NCBI GenBank assembly: GCA_030015575.1
Contig: JASDDO010000006.1
Span: forward strand, 320,216,361-320,280,360
Origin: Agapanthus africanus
Lineage: Eukaryota > Streptophyta > Magnoliopsida > Asparagales > Amaryllidaceae
Length of the DNA: 64,000 nucleotides
Direction of reading: 5' to 3'
The notes under the pieces were generated by a model. It worked only from the letters and a program-made list of their open reading frames with translations. It made no database searches and had not been told where the DNA came from. Below are positions 1 to 11,348 of this stretch, one piece after another. How positions within the stretch are numbered: position 1 is the stretch's first letter; every line of letters begins with the position of its first letter. The position numbers were made by a program, and so were the translations under genes.

Positions 1-1267
1 TTTTTGCATTTGCATATTTATTTGAAAACCCATAAAAATTGAAAAATCTCAAAAATTATAAAAATTAATGTATTCAATTTTGGCCTTATTTGACTTAAGT
101 TTGACAAATATGTTACTTAGCTAGGAACAACTAAATCTTAGACTTAGTAAATTAAAAACCCTAAAAATAACCTTCCTTAAAGTTTAACGGTAGAAAGTGT
201 ATGTCTTTGTAGTTTATTTAGAAATAGGCAAATTTTGAGTTCAATTCTTGAGCTAAGTCAAAATAAGGGAAAAGTATTGATATTTTTATTAGAGTATAAG
301 TTTGAAAAATAATTCATACCTTAAGTCTAGATTCTGAAAATGTATACCCTACAAATTGCACCAACACGCATCTTGAAACTTAGAATAGTAGAGAAGACCT
401 TGAAATGCTCTTGTCTAAAGTCTTTAGTACGAAGAAAATAAAAGGAAAAAAAGTGAATAAAGAAAAAAAAATGAACACTGGTTTTTGTGATTACTTAAGG
501 CTGCAAAAATAGAAAAATATTTAGCGAGGGTGCTTCATCACCTAGTGCCTTAGACCAACTGGTTTGAGAGTCACTGCTAAAGCCTTAGGTGTTACAAGAC
601 TAGAAATTACGCTTTAAAAGTGCAAACGCATTTTGTAATCGGTCGTTGGTACCTCAAGAAATATTAACGGTCGCATGAAGGATGTGTAAGCAAAATTCAA
701 TTAAAAATTCACCAATTAATAAGTGATTTGGACAAAAGGACAAGAGCATGATTGCTTGATTTGAATTTCCAAGTGTAGGGGTGATTATACACACACGTAG
801 GGGTATGTGATTGGAGTTTAGATGAAAGAAAGGAGTGAAGAATAAAACTTGTATCTTTAATAGAGTTGATAAAAATTCCTAAGTGAAGATGGAACCCTAG
901 AAGGAAAACTTAAGAGATGCCGAAAGCTAAGTAAGTCTACAGAATATATATAATTTTAAGTTAAATGATTAGGAAGTGTGAAGAATATGGGTGGATGATT
1001 TATGAGTCGACGATAATAGAATTCCTTGTTAGAAAACCTAATTGGAGAACAAAAGTCGAAAAGCCGAATTGATAGGATTTTGTTGGTAGTAATCCGCTGA
1101 AAACCCTCAGAAAACAACACTCCTCCTACCAGGGACACCTAGAGGTTTAACGGCTTGTTACATGAGCTCAGTGCAATCGCGTTTCCCTGCGAAAGTGCGG
1201 TTAGGTTTTTGTAGAGAATAAAAATAAGTTTGCTCGAGGACGAGCAAAAGATAAGTTTGGGGGCATT
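1..1267 (+). mobile_element. E0: 3' internal noncoding region of an Athila/Tat-like LTR retrotransposon (partial)
   Basis: No convincing coding sequence is seen here. From about 1085 to 1200 the sequence is the reverse complement of the 3' untranslated block of E1 (near 13320-13440) and E2 (near 20765-20885): the words around 'ccgctgaaaaccctcag', 'cctagaggtttaacggctt' and 'gcactcagtgcaatcg'-like text are shared. It ends in a polypurine tract next to an LTR. The element therefore runs on the plus strand and its 5' part lies outside the window. The AT-rich stretch 1-900 holds nothing else I can name. Confidence 0.75.
1253..1263 (+). other. Polypurine tract of E0
   Basis: AAGTTTGGGGG followed by CATT and then the LTR start TGTTCATACC. 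E1 and E2 have the same tract and spacing to their 3' LTR. Known role of such tracts: primer for plus-strand DNA synthesis. Confidence 0.8.
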
Positions 1268-2590
1268 TGTTCATACCATAATATTGCATTATTATATTCC
1301 CCATTCTTATTCGTTTTATAAATAAACAGGTGCTTTTGACGCATGTCTGCTACATATTACAGGTTACAGGTTCTTGGATCTAAAACAATGAAAAAGGTAA
1401 AAGACGATGTAAAAGCGGAACTACAACCAACAAATAGAAGGATCTTGATCAAGCCTACATAAAAATCAATTTACAGAATACAAAGGCAGCGCAAGGTCCA
1501 AGATTTCAAAGCAAACGGTTAAAAGCCCACTACAAGTATTCACTGGAAGATCTGGAGAAGACCCAGAAGTAAAATGGAGAAAAAAACTAAATAAACTGAA
1601 AGCCCAGAAATCCAGGAGCCTACACCAGAAATTAAAAAACCTACTTCTCCCTTTTGGCTGCGGAACCGCGGCCAAACCAGGCCTCGGGCCGCGGTTCCGC
1701 GGCGGGCTAGAGCGATCAGGAAGGGAAAATTTTACTATAATTTAAAGTGGCTCTGACTAGTCAACTTATGTCATTTTGGTAATAGCAGATGTGCGAATCA
1801 ATTGTAACCTAGGGTTTCATATTCTCTATAAATAGGAACTCTAAATCAGTGTAAAGGCTATGCCTCTTTCTATGAATAAAATTTAGAATTCTTTTGGAGA
1901 GCATCGATGCCTCTTTTCATATCATGAATTCAGATCTGACAACCCTGTGTTGATGTTTGGAGAGAGCCATCTGTAAAGTAAGTAGGTAATTTCAATTCTT
2001 ACCCTAGATAATTTTTCATTCTTTACCCTAGATAAATGTTTTCAAATTCCCTAATGAGCGAGTAGTCTCCTCGCTTGTTAGGGTTAGCTTTGGGGAAGGT
2101 TTTTGAGAGATGAGATCTCTCATCCCTTTCTTACCCATCACATATAATCAATAGGACTCCATGCATACACGCACACACCGCGCCCTACGACACCCTATCT
2201 CTCGAGGTAGCGGTGATATCGTAGTATAAAGGCCCGGTTACGCGTGTTTTCCGTGGAGGTTAGGGTAAGGATTGATAAAGGAAGGACAAGAACCTAGAGG
2301 AAGGAACACCTTCCCGAATGGATCTAATCCCCTTTATTAATAATTACCATAACTCCTCTTAGATCCTAATTTGGGTATAGAAAGCGTTGAGATTTATTTA
2401 CATTTCTAAACCATTCCTAAACCTAACCCTAGCAAGATTTAGATCTAGATTAATTTAGTTTTTAGATAGATTTAGTTTTTAGATTTAATAATCAATCCGA
2501 ACACCCATCGGAATTAACTCGTTTGAGCGATTAGGAAATTCACAACATCCCTGTGGACCGACCCGTATTCACCGGCTAGCTATCAACTTG
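1268..2590 (+). mobile_element. E0 3' LTR, truncated at its right end
   Basis: Starts TGTTCATACC directly after the polypurine tract. Contains TATA-like text with 'ctataaatagg' near 1827 and 'aataaaat' near 1876, typical of a promoter and poly(A) zone, and a GC-rich hairpin at 1658-1702. Near 2545-2583 it has the 'ccctgtgga..gaccc' and 'ctagct' words that lie near the end of LTR1 and LTR2, but the last roughly 60-80 bases (the conserved 'accgttattgattgcgg' part) are missing; the text switches to the C-rich sequence of another LTR family near 2585-2592. The exact break is uncertain by some bases. Confidence 0.65.
1658..1702 (+). other. GC-rich perfect hairpin in E0 LTR
   Basis: Arms GCGGAACCGCGGCC (1660-1673) and its exact reverse complement (1687-1700) enclose a 13-nt loop; flanking bases extend the stem if U-G pairing is allowed. 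It stands out in an AT-rich LTR and recurs in LTR2 with the same stem and loop length. Confidence 0.8.
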
Positions 2591-5403
2591 CAGCCACCGC
2601 CTGAGCCCTTTTCCATCGCCGCCTCTGGCCAACAGCCACGACATTGATGCCTCGTGCTCCGCCGCGCCAACACCAGTGCTAAAGCCCGAGCCCAAGCCAA
2701 ACCCTATCCCGTGCTGCGCCGTGCCATTTCCGTCACCGTTGTCACCCCCTTCTACTACAACCACGACCGATGAACTCTCCTCTGCTCACTGCAGCCCAGT
2801 TCCTCCACCATCGCACCTTCCACAGCATCAATCGATGCCAAAATTGAGCCCCGGCATTTCATCGAGCACGTGTATCCGTCGCCTTAGCCGCTGCCTTTGT
2901 CGCCTTTTTGCTGACCAAGCCGTGGCTTAGGTCGTGGTAACTATCACGGATATCAACGCAGTCGCCGTCGCAACATCGCACACGCCCGTCGCAACCTCTA
3001 TCGTGCTCAAGCCTCGCGTCGTGCCCTGCCGGTTCTGCGACATTCATCGTTGTCTTGTGTGTCGAGACGAATAATCTGCACGTTCGTCGCTTCCATGTCA
3101 GCGACCGAGGAAAGTGAACCCTACTTGTTTTACATGCTACGATACTAATCGATTTATATAATTATATATCCATATAACTACCTAAGTCGTAAAGTCGTAT
3201 TTTAGAACAAACTGTGTTAAGCTAGTGGTGTTGTTTTGAGTTATAATCTGGCCCTAAATATTAATGATGGCACCATATGGAAAGTATAAGATCAAATAGT
3301 ATAGGTTTATATAAAAGAAAAGGACATTTCGGTTGCGAACCGTATGTTTAGCTTATGTGCGTGACGTGTAATTTCAAATGAAAACCTAATCAATTATGGC
3401 GGAACTTGTTGTGGATAGATCCGTTTACTGATAATGTACATCATGTAGGATTTTAGGTTGAAAGTAGTGAAGTTTATATCATGTAACGACGTCCCCAAAA
3501 GACGACGTTGAATCTAGAATTCACCGCACATGCTACGTTCTAAAATCTATATTAAACTGAACGCGGCTTGTAACATAATATTATATGACTCGTATCGAAT
3601 CCAACAGATAAATCTACAGTATCCCATAGTTGATCTCTGAATTTTAATAAGTTATGACAACGAAAACTTAGGCGATAAATGGCTTTACACTGCAGTCCAG
3701 AGCCAGAGTCTTTACCTGTACTCATTTTGGAACGCATGTTTCTCCCTGTTTAAGCGTGCAAGTGTGCGGAACCATACATATAAGCGTATAGGATTGAATT
3801 AGATTTCTATCGGTACTGGTCTCATTACATTCCGGTGTCGTTTGATATTTATAACACCTTTTAAACCGTCGATGTGTTCTGCAGTTTCGTGCAGAACCTG
3901 AATGTATACCTTAACCTTAGATATGATCCGTCTGATGCGTTGGAAACATAACAGATAAATCTAAATATTATCTAATTGTAGCGTCGTCTAATTTTGATCC
4001 CAACATGGAGTAAAACGTGTTACAAAATGGACTTCTAGTTTAGATACTTGATTTCCAGCAGTGAACACTTAAAATGAAATGACCGTAACTCGCAAACCTA
4101 TAACCCGATTGACTTGAAACTAATTTTAATGCTTAGATAATCAAGTATACTTCATATGCATTTTATATTATTTCGCCAAATTATACACGTGGGATTTTAT
4201 GTGATTTTTCTAATCCAACCGACACCAGTTACTCATATATATTCTGTAGTGTATTTGCTGTATCCCCATCATGTTGCATGACTGTTATACCCTTATAAAT
4301 AGTGTTCATTTGCATCGATATCCTAGTGACCGTGTTAGATTACCAAGTGATAAATGTTAGCGATTGGATTGTGGCAAGTACGTTAGTGTAAAAGTATGAT
4401 TGAATAATGGAAGTAATACGTACTTGTACATAATCAGCGGAACCAGTTAATTATTGCATTGTCGACGACTATGGGGCATATATAAGTACAACTATAATTG
4501 GTATGGGATGGGTATGGAAGCACTTATATTAGTGTCATAGGTAAAATATCGAGCACTGTCCATTTATCTTGGATACCAGTCGAGACATGCTTGATGAAGA
4601 CCCTGTCTTCAGTTCTCGCGTAGACTTGTCATAGAGCGACTAGTATTTAGATTCATAGTCGGTGTTTGATGTAGACCGCGGGGTGTGTGGTATTTTGAGT
4701 GTGAGTTCGATCAACGGAATCTCAGGAGTTCCACTGCCGGCATATGTAGTGATTTCGGGATTTGTACTGATAGTGTTTCTGATTCTTACTGATCGTGAGT
4801 CAGGCACGTGTTCCCTTGCCCCTGGGGCTTACCCTTGGGTTGGGGATACTTCTGCGGTGGTTGACGCTTACATTTGGACTGACGATAAATTTAGTGACAT
4901 GGACATTGAGATTTAGAGACTGATTGCTTTAGTGACATGGACATTGTATTGATTACTGATTCGATACACATGCTTTACTATTGACCTGTACCGGTAATTT
5001 TATGCTCACGTCATTACTCTATGTTACCGCTTCATGTTTATCATCATTTCACATATTATATATTTATATATATTGCTATTGTGTCGCTCTGACGACCTGA
5101 GTATGTATGCTGAGAGTGAGAAGTGGACTTAGCTCGGATCAGGATCTGTCTTCTCTCGAGAATACTGCGCAAATCTAGATTAGCGACGTCAGCGCTATCC
5201 TTTTCTTTGATTCTATCTGGTTAGTTTTACATCTGTTTTGATAGAATTAGTGACTGCATTTCTCATTACTTGTCTATAATTACTGATTACCACGTAATAC
5301 TAAAATCTGAAGTGTTACTACGGCGGGATATTTTCTTGACCGTAGGAGCATGGCTGGCATTGTCACCCATCGTATTCCGTATTTTGGGAAGCAAGACGTG
5401 ACA
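2590..5403 (+). mobile_element. Tekay-like LTR remnant, plus strand (solo or 3' LTR, 5' truncated)
   Basis: From about 3060 on, this matches 53970-56250 in the same orientation (for example the blocks near 4325-4600 and 55190-55460 are nearly word for word the same), and its 5085-5180 part is related to the reverse complement of the E4 LTR near 39480-39590. It ends with a CGTGACA terminus at 5403, the end type of this LTR family. No primer binding site follows, so it is not a 5' LTR in place. C-rich text at 2590-3060 corresponds to the C-rich zone of the other copy. Small ORFs inside it are not credible genes. Confidence 0.65.
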
Positions 5404-5943
5404 ATCGCCGGCCGGTCACCGGTCATCGCTTATCGTTCTCCAGCCGTCCCGTCACTGATTGGACGTTTTCCGCCGGCCGACCCTGCCTCCCGTTGCTGGC
5501 CGCTCGCTGAGCCTGCCGCCGGTCGGCCATTTGTCGCCGGTCTCGCCGCAGGTCGACGATTGCACATACATATATTATCTGGAATGATTAAAGTATACTA
5601 ATCACGTTAATGTAAGATTTTTTGGAATTAGATGTCCAATCTTCTCATTCCCGAAAATGCGAGGATCGGCGGATGACACTTAACAAGCACGACCTTAGCA
5701 TAAACTTGAAACTAAAAGAATTAGATTCTCATAGGGGTTGGGAGATGAAGCTTGCACGCAAACCTCATCTTTCTTAAACTCCACATGGTTCTAGAACTTC
5801 AAAGGCATCTTCCTCAAAACTCCCAAAATTCTGGATTTGTCAATTCTCATTAACATCAACCAACTTTCAATTTTAGAAACAAATGTTGCATACTAGTCAA
5901 TTATTCAGTTATAGATTACCGTACGCAGAAGCATGAGCAAGCT
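5404..5943. other. Intergenic stretch upstream of the lipase gene
   Basis: 5404-5563 is strikingly GC- and CpG-rich with repeated GCCGGCCG-type words; 5564-5943 is AT-rich. I see no gene. The second half is the likely promoter zone of the lipase gene. Confidence 0.5.
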
Positions 5944-5950
5944 TATAAAC
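5944..5950 (+). promoter_or_regulatory. Candidate TATA box of the lipase gene
   Basis: TATAAAC lies 93 bases upstream of the ATG at 6043, followed by CA-rich sequence typical of plant 5' leaders. Transcription would start near 5975-5980, giving a leader of about 65 nt. Inferred from motif and position only. Confidence 0.5.
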
Positions 5951-6042
5951 AACGATATCACAACAACACAACATCGCAGTCTGTATAACAAACTTCATCC
6001 TCACAACTTCAGTTAACCAATCATTGAGATCGAAATTATGCA

Positions 6043-9000
6043 ATGGGAAAAACAACCACCAAATGGAGGGAGCTCATTGGCCAGGACAACTGGGACGGAC
6101 TCCTCGACCCTCTCGACCTCGACCTCCGCCGACTCCTGATCCAATACGGAGAAATGGCAGAGGCGGCCTATGATGCATTCAATGCCGAAAGGGCCTCCAA
6201 GTTCGCTGGTGCCCCGCGGTATGCCCGCAGAGACCTGTTCGAAAAGGTATCCACAACTTGTCTTCTGCGAATAAACCTATATAGATATTTGCCGATATAT
6301 GAGTCACATATACAAAAATTTCGAACAGGTCGGACTAATGCCATTAACTAACAAGTATCGAGTGACAAAGTTCTTGTACGCGACGTCAAGCATCGATTTG
6401 CCAGAAGCGTTCATAATAAAGCCAATGTCGAGGGAGGCATGGAGCAAGGAGTCGAACTGGATGGGGTACGTTGCGGTGGCGACTGATGAAGGGGTGAAGG
6501 TCGTCGGCAGGAGAGAAATTGTGATTGCATGGAGAGGGACGGTGCAGACGTTGGAATGGATTAATGATTTGGATTTCAGTATGGTTTCGGCTTCGGAGAT
6601 TATCAAGGGAGACGGTAGTGGTGACGCAAGGGTGCATAGAGGGTGGTTGAGTGTTTACACGTCCTCGGACGCTCGGTCTCCGTTTAATAAGACCAGTGCC
6701 AGGGACCAGGTGAGCCTTAATTATTATTTCAAATTTTTTTTAATGAGAGTTGATCTTTATTACAATATTTTTCTTAATTAGCTTAATTTGAATTGGTAAG
6801 AGACTGTTATGTTACGAGCTGTAGGCAAAATTAATTAATGCATGATTTCAATATAGTGAAGCATAATTAACTTGTTAATTTGCTCTTGTTGGGTTATTGC
6901 AACAGTGAGTGCTTCGTCGTTTAGAGCTAGTTGTTCTTGTTACGTTTTCCATTTGCATGCATGGAATTTTATTTAGGTAGTTTTTTGTTGCCCAATTAGC
7001 TTAATTAAGGTGCGGGTAACACAAAATCGATCACTTTCATTAATAATTGCAATTATAAAGAAAATTAGAGTTGCATCACAACACAGACATAGAAATGTCA
7101 ACGAAATTGATATTAGTTAAATGGGAAAATTGTTTCCGGGCACAGTTTGGAGTGATGGCTCATTTTTAAATTCATGTGTCCTCAGGATGTCTCAATCCAA
7201 GATAATAGATTGTGTGTTACATAGGATATTATGGCAAAAAATCTGGATTTACCTTCATTCTTATCAATCAAATACACATATGGTTATTCTCTCAAAAAAT
7301 TATTGGCATAATATTCTTTTACGAACTACTATGGTTCATTCCTTTTCTATTGGTGCTTCTCTTCTAATTTTCTATTTCTTCACCAATCTCCTCTTCTAAA
7401 ATCTGCATCTCCATTTTCAAATTACCCAGCTCCTATACAATTAATTACTCGAATTCTCCCATCTCCGTTCCAATTTTTACATCTTCCCTTTCAATTCCAA
7501 ATAACCGATTCAATTCCTCGGTCTATCTCTGCTTCCAATCTTTCGAATCTCCTCTCCCGTTTTCAGCCTCTTCACTCCATGATAGCCGAAAGTAGGATAA
7601 TCAATAATAAAAAGGGAATAATTTAAAAAATCAAAAAATAAGACAAACAACAATAAAATAGATGGATATAAAATAAAATAGATGGATATAAAAAGGAAAT
7701 TAGGACAAGCAATCGTTAAAGGGAAAACTATTAAAAAAAAAAGCTATGAAAACTGTAGGTATATAAAAAAAAAAAAAGGGGGTAAATTTCACTAAACATT
7801 TTGATATGGCTCCATTCAACTTTAGAAATGCTATAAAATCTTATTGAAGACTATTTTCGTAAAAAAATTGAAAGGTATTTTATCAAAAAATATCATATTC
7901 CGTTCATTTTGAGTTTATTCAATTTATCTGTAAGACATTTTAGTGTTTTTCAGTCTAATTGTAGCTTGCATAAGTTAATCAAATTAACGATTTCATATAA
8001 TATTTATATTGGTAGTGCGGTGGGGTTTTATAGAATTTTTAAAATTCAATGGGGTTGTCTCAAAAACGCCAAAAGGTCGATGCGGTTTAGTAAAATTTAC
8101 TCTAAAAAATCTCATTTTCTAATATATTGGAAATCCCAAAAATCTATGTTCTAATATCTTAAAAGGGATTATAAGCAATGCATATATAAATACATTCATA
8201 AATCAAGGTTTGGGTTTAAAATAATATCAAATTATATTTTTAGAGTTTTTTTCATAATTTTAGAATTACGTGGCTATAAAAATAAGTATTCTCTCTGAAC
8301 CGGACTTGGAAAAATTTTCCCTCGTTTAATCAGCTCGTTGATTTTGCATACATGAACATCATTATTATAGTATATAATCTAACTTAGACTTTGGTGGAAT
8401 TTTTTTTATAGGCTTCCTCCTCATTAATTATTGTTTTTTTATCCCGAACATTTAGTCTTATATGAGGAAAATTATGATCGGCTCATTTTTTAAAATCTGT
8501 TTCCATTTTTCTCACTGTTGGGTTTTACCAGAAAAATATTTAAAATTTCATTATTTTTGTGTTATACAAAATATTCAAAGAATCGAAAAATGAAATTTTT
8601 TTAGAATTAGAAATTTCGCGATCTCTGTTCGATATTGCAAAAATAATATAGAAAAACCAAAAACCAAGAAAATTTTGAGACTTTTGAAAAATTCGCTATT
8701 TTCATATGCTTTATAACATATAAAATATTAAAATATAGAAGGAAACATAGATTTTGAGATATTTAAAAATTTCATAATTTCGTGTGCTATTATTAGCTTA
8801 CATAATAGTGAAAAATGGAGAAAAAGAGATTCTCTAAAATATAGAAAAACGGAAGATTATAGAAACTATTAATATTTTTGAAAATTTCATGATTTTCATT
8901 TATCATAGCAAACAAAAAATATCGAAAAATCAAACAAAAAAAATTCTTGAGATTTTTGAAGATTTTGCGATTTTAGTATGCTATAAATAACAAAATATTG

Positions 9001-11040
9001 AAAAACCAAATTTTTTTTAGACTTTTCAACATTTTATGATTTTTGTGTGTTATAGAGAATACAAAAATTGTAAAATTGAAATAAACAAAAAAATTAAGAT
9101 TTTCTAGAATTTAACGATTTTCGTGTGTTATAATAATGAAAATATTGAAAAAAATAAAACAAAACGTATTGACAATTTGAGAAGTTTGTGATCTTTATAT
9201 GCTATATGAGCAAAAGATTGAAAAACCGAATAAAACTACAAATATTGATATTTTTTAAATCTAGCTATTTTCATAAGGTAGCATGCAAAAAATTAAAAAT
9301 TTGAATAAAATAGAAATTTTTTGAAAGGAAAAAGAAAATTTTGAGATTCTTGAAAATATTACTACGTGTGTTATAACAAGCAAAATATTCAAAAACCGAA
9401 GAACAGAGAAAATTTTAAGATTTGTGAAATTTCGGGATTTTTGTGTGCTAACAAACAAAATATTAAAAAAACGAAAGAAATAGAAAGTTTTGAGATTTTT
9501 TGAAGTTACACAATTTTCATGTAATAGTGTGCAACATTGTTCAAAATAGAGATAACGGTCCATTACTGAATAGCGAAAAACGTAAACAGCGTGCACATAG
9601 CATAAGCTATACGAATTATTAATTATTGCTAATTATTATTATCATCCTATACACAATAAATTATATTATTATAAAGATACAAAATTAACTTGAGAACATT
9701 GATCCGTAACCAAGGTAACAACATTTTCTAAATTTTTAATTTTTGAGTTCATATGTAAGATCCATAATAATATTAAACGATATCGAAAATCAATCAAATA
9801 ACTTCTATTTGAGAAATATGTCTACCCAAAATGATTTCAAATTGAGAAGTTATACTTCCTAGAGACAATCTTCATAGTGTTTAGGATTAGATCGTGAAAT
9901 CTTAAGAACTTCAATAGAAAATCTTATGTGAAAATAGCATATGCATAACGAAGCGTATACTATTTGTTAAAAAGCATAAGCTATTTGTTAAAACCTTTAA
10001 GTACTTTGTATTTAAATTATTTTCTGATGCTACGCAATGAATAGGGTAAGCTACACTACATAACGCAAAATAGCGTGCCACGTAGTGATATTTTAAAATT
10101 TGGCATGCAAAATATTGTAAATTTGAAGAAACAAATATTTTAAGGGGTTTTGTCATGTGCAAAATATAGCATGTAAAATATTGAAAATCTGAAGAAAACA
10201 TATGATTTTCATGTGCCGTTTCATGCATAAAATTGAAAAAAAGAAGGAAAACGAAAATCGTTGAGATTTTTTGTCCTATATCATGTAAAATACTGAAAAC
10301 CAGACAAAAATACTTCATTTTTGAAAACGAAGAGATGAGCAGCATCATAATTACCTATAGATAGGTAGCCAAATTCGTCTATCTGCCACCTCTGATTACA
10401 GGTACTCTCGGAGATAACAAGACTCATCAACCAATACGCAAACGAAGAGATGAGCATCACCATAACCGGCCATAGCCTTGGCGCGGCCCTCTCCACCCTA
10501 AACTCCGCCGACATTGTCTCCAACAAACTCAACGCCCCCACGAACCAACCCAACAAACCGATCCCCGTCACTGCCTTCGTCTTCGCTAGCCCCCGCATCG
10601 GCGACTCAACCTTCAAGAGACTCTTCTCCAATCTCCAAAACCTAAGACTCCTACGCGTCCGCAATGCCCTCGACCTTGTCCCCGACTATCCCTTGCTCGG
10701 GTACGCAGACATCGGAATGGAGCTAAAGATCGACACGCAGAAGTCAGAGTACCTAAAGGGTCCGGGGAATCCGTCAACATGGCACAATATGGAGGCATAT
10801 ATGCATGGAGTTGCAGGGACTCAAGGGAGCAAAGGGGGGTTTAAGCTGGAGGTTGATAGGGATATTGCACTTGTGAATAAGGGCATGGATGGGCTCAAGG
10901 ATGAGTACTTGGTTCCTGTGTCTTGGTGGGTTGTGGAAAATAAAGGCATGGTCCAGGGTTCAGATGGGCATTGGAAGTTAGTGGATCATGAGGATGATGT
11001 TGGGTCTCATGGTTTGGGCTATGATCCATTGTGTGTTTGA
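6043..11040 (+). CDS. DAD1-like class III lipase / phospholipase A1-II (three exons)
   Basis: Join 6043-6246, 6329-6709, 10402-11040, giving 407 residues, close to the 400-420 of plant PLA1-II proteins. All introns have GT..AG ends and both junctions keep frame. Exon 1 carries the family start ([20 protein letters not shown], residues 8-27). Exon 2 has VTKFLYATS, then VVAWRGT-like IVIAWRGT (the oxyanion-side strand) and NKTSARDQ. Exon 3 has the nucleophile elbow GHSLG with Ser220, Asp286 in [10 protein letters not shown], and His in [13 protein letters not shown] (His323 or His330), so the Ser-Asp-His triad looks intact. No transit or signal peptide is seen; family members of this type act in the cytosol as sn-1 acyl hydrolases on phospholipids or acylglycerols, some feeding jasmonate or seedling lipid metabolism. 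The exact substrate cannot be told. It is the only intact host gene here and stands between transposons on both sides. Confidence 0.92.
6247..6328 (+). other. Lipase intron 1
   Basis: 82 nt, begins GTATCC and ends CGAACAG. Removing it joins ..RRDLFEK to [15 protein letters not shown].., the family order. Read without splicing, the exon 1 frame runs to a stop at 6351. Confidence 0.85.
8545..9565 (+). repeat. Degenerate tandem array, ~75 bp unit, in lipase intron 2
   Basis: About a dozen copies of a unit that reads roughly 'gaaaaccgaa..aaaatttt gagatttttgaa..tttcg..attttcgtgtgctat aacaaaatatt'. The 'attttcgtgtgctat' part recurs near 8553, 8619, 8694, 8773, 8890, 8968, 9037, 9113, 9188, 9264, 9360, 9433 and 9509, mostly 68-79 bases apart. 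Copies are strongly diverged from each other. Confidence 0.75.
10080..10325 (+). repeat. Further degenerate units related to the intron array
   Basis: Three to four copies of 'ggcatgcaaaatattgaaaatctgaagaaa..' type text, sharing the 'aaaatattgaaaa' and 'catgtg' words with the main array 500 bases upstream, end just before the splice acceptor of exon 3. Confidence 0.55.
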
Positions 11041-11343
11041 GTTGTGGTTGATTAAGTTGACCTGGGTTTTTGTTTTGTCACTTGAATTATTGGGCCTTAG
11101 TTAATGCAATTGATATATTTGATTTGGGCTAAACTGCAGCAAACCTTGCTTTGGATTTGGGTTACAAGCTTGCATTTGAATTTAAAGCTGTAAATTATAT
11201 ATTTGATAATGACTTAGATTTTGCCTCAAAATCATCATGATAATCTATCAAGCATTTGGGTTTTGGTTCTTGATCATCAGAGAAGGTGAGATTGGGGTCA
11301 CAGAGGTTCGTTGGAGACGATGGATTTGTCACCGGAGGTGATG
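11041..11343 (+). other. 3' flank of the lipase gene
   Basis: AT-rich, presumably holds the 3' UTR and poly(A) site; no canonical AATAAA is evident. It ends at the target duplication of E1, so E1 inserted about 300 bases after the stop codon. Confidence 0.5.
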
Positions 11344-11348
11344 GGATT
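11344..11348. other. E1 target site duplication, left copy
   Basis: GGATT directly before TGATTGTTACG, matched by GGATT directly after ..GACTGATCA at 38857-38861. Confidence 0.88.

Larger units (their letters stand above)
6710..10401 (+). other. Lipase intron 2 (3,692 nt)
   Basis: Begins GTGAGC and ends GATTACAG; joining gives ..[22 protein letters not shown].., the expected sequence. AT-rich, with a near-perfect 20 bp duplication around 7640-7690, poly(A) runs near 7735-7780, and a degenerate tandem array from about 8545. No coding sequence of its own is supported; the ORFs in it are low-complexity. Confidence 0.85.

Noticed and set aside
4662-4916. 84-codon ORF with a hydrophobic segment
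   Set aside because: Inside an LTR remnant; the corresponding stretch near 55550-55780 does not keep the frame.
7121-8154. ORFs in lipase intron 2
   Set aside because: AT-rich chance frames inside a confirmed intron with no motif.
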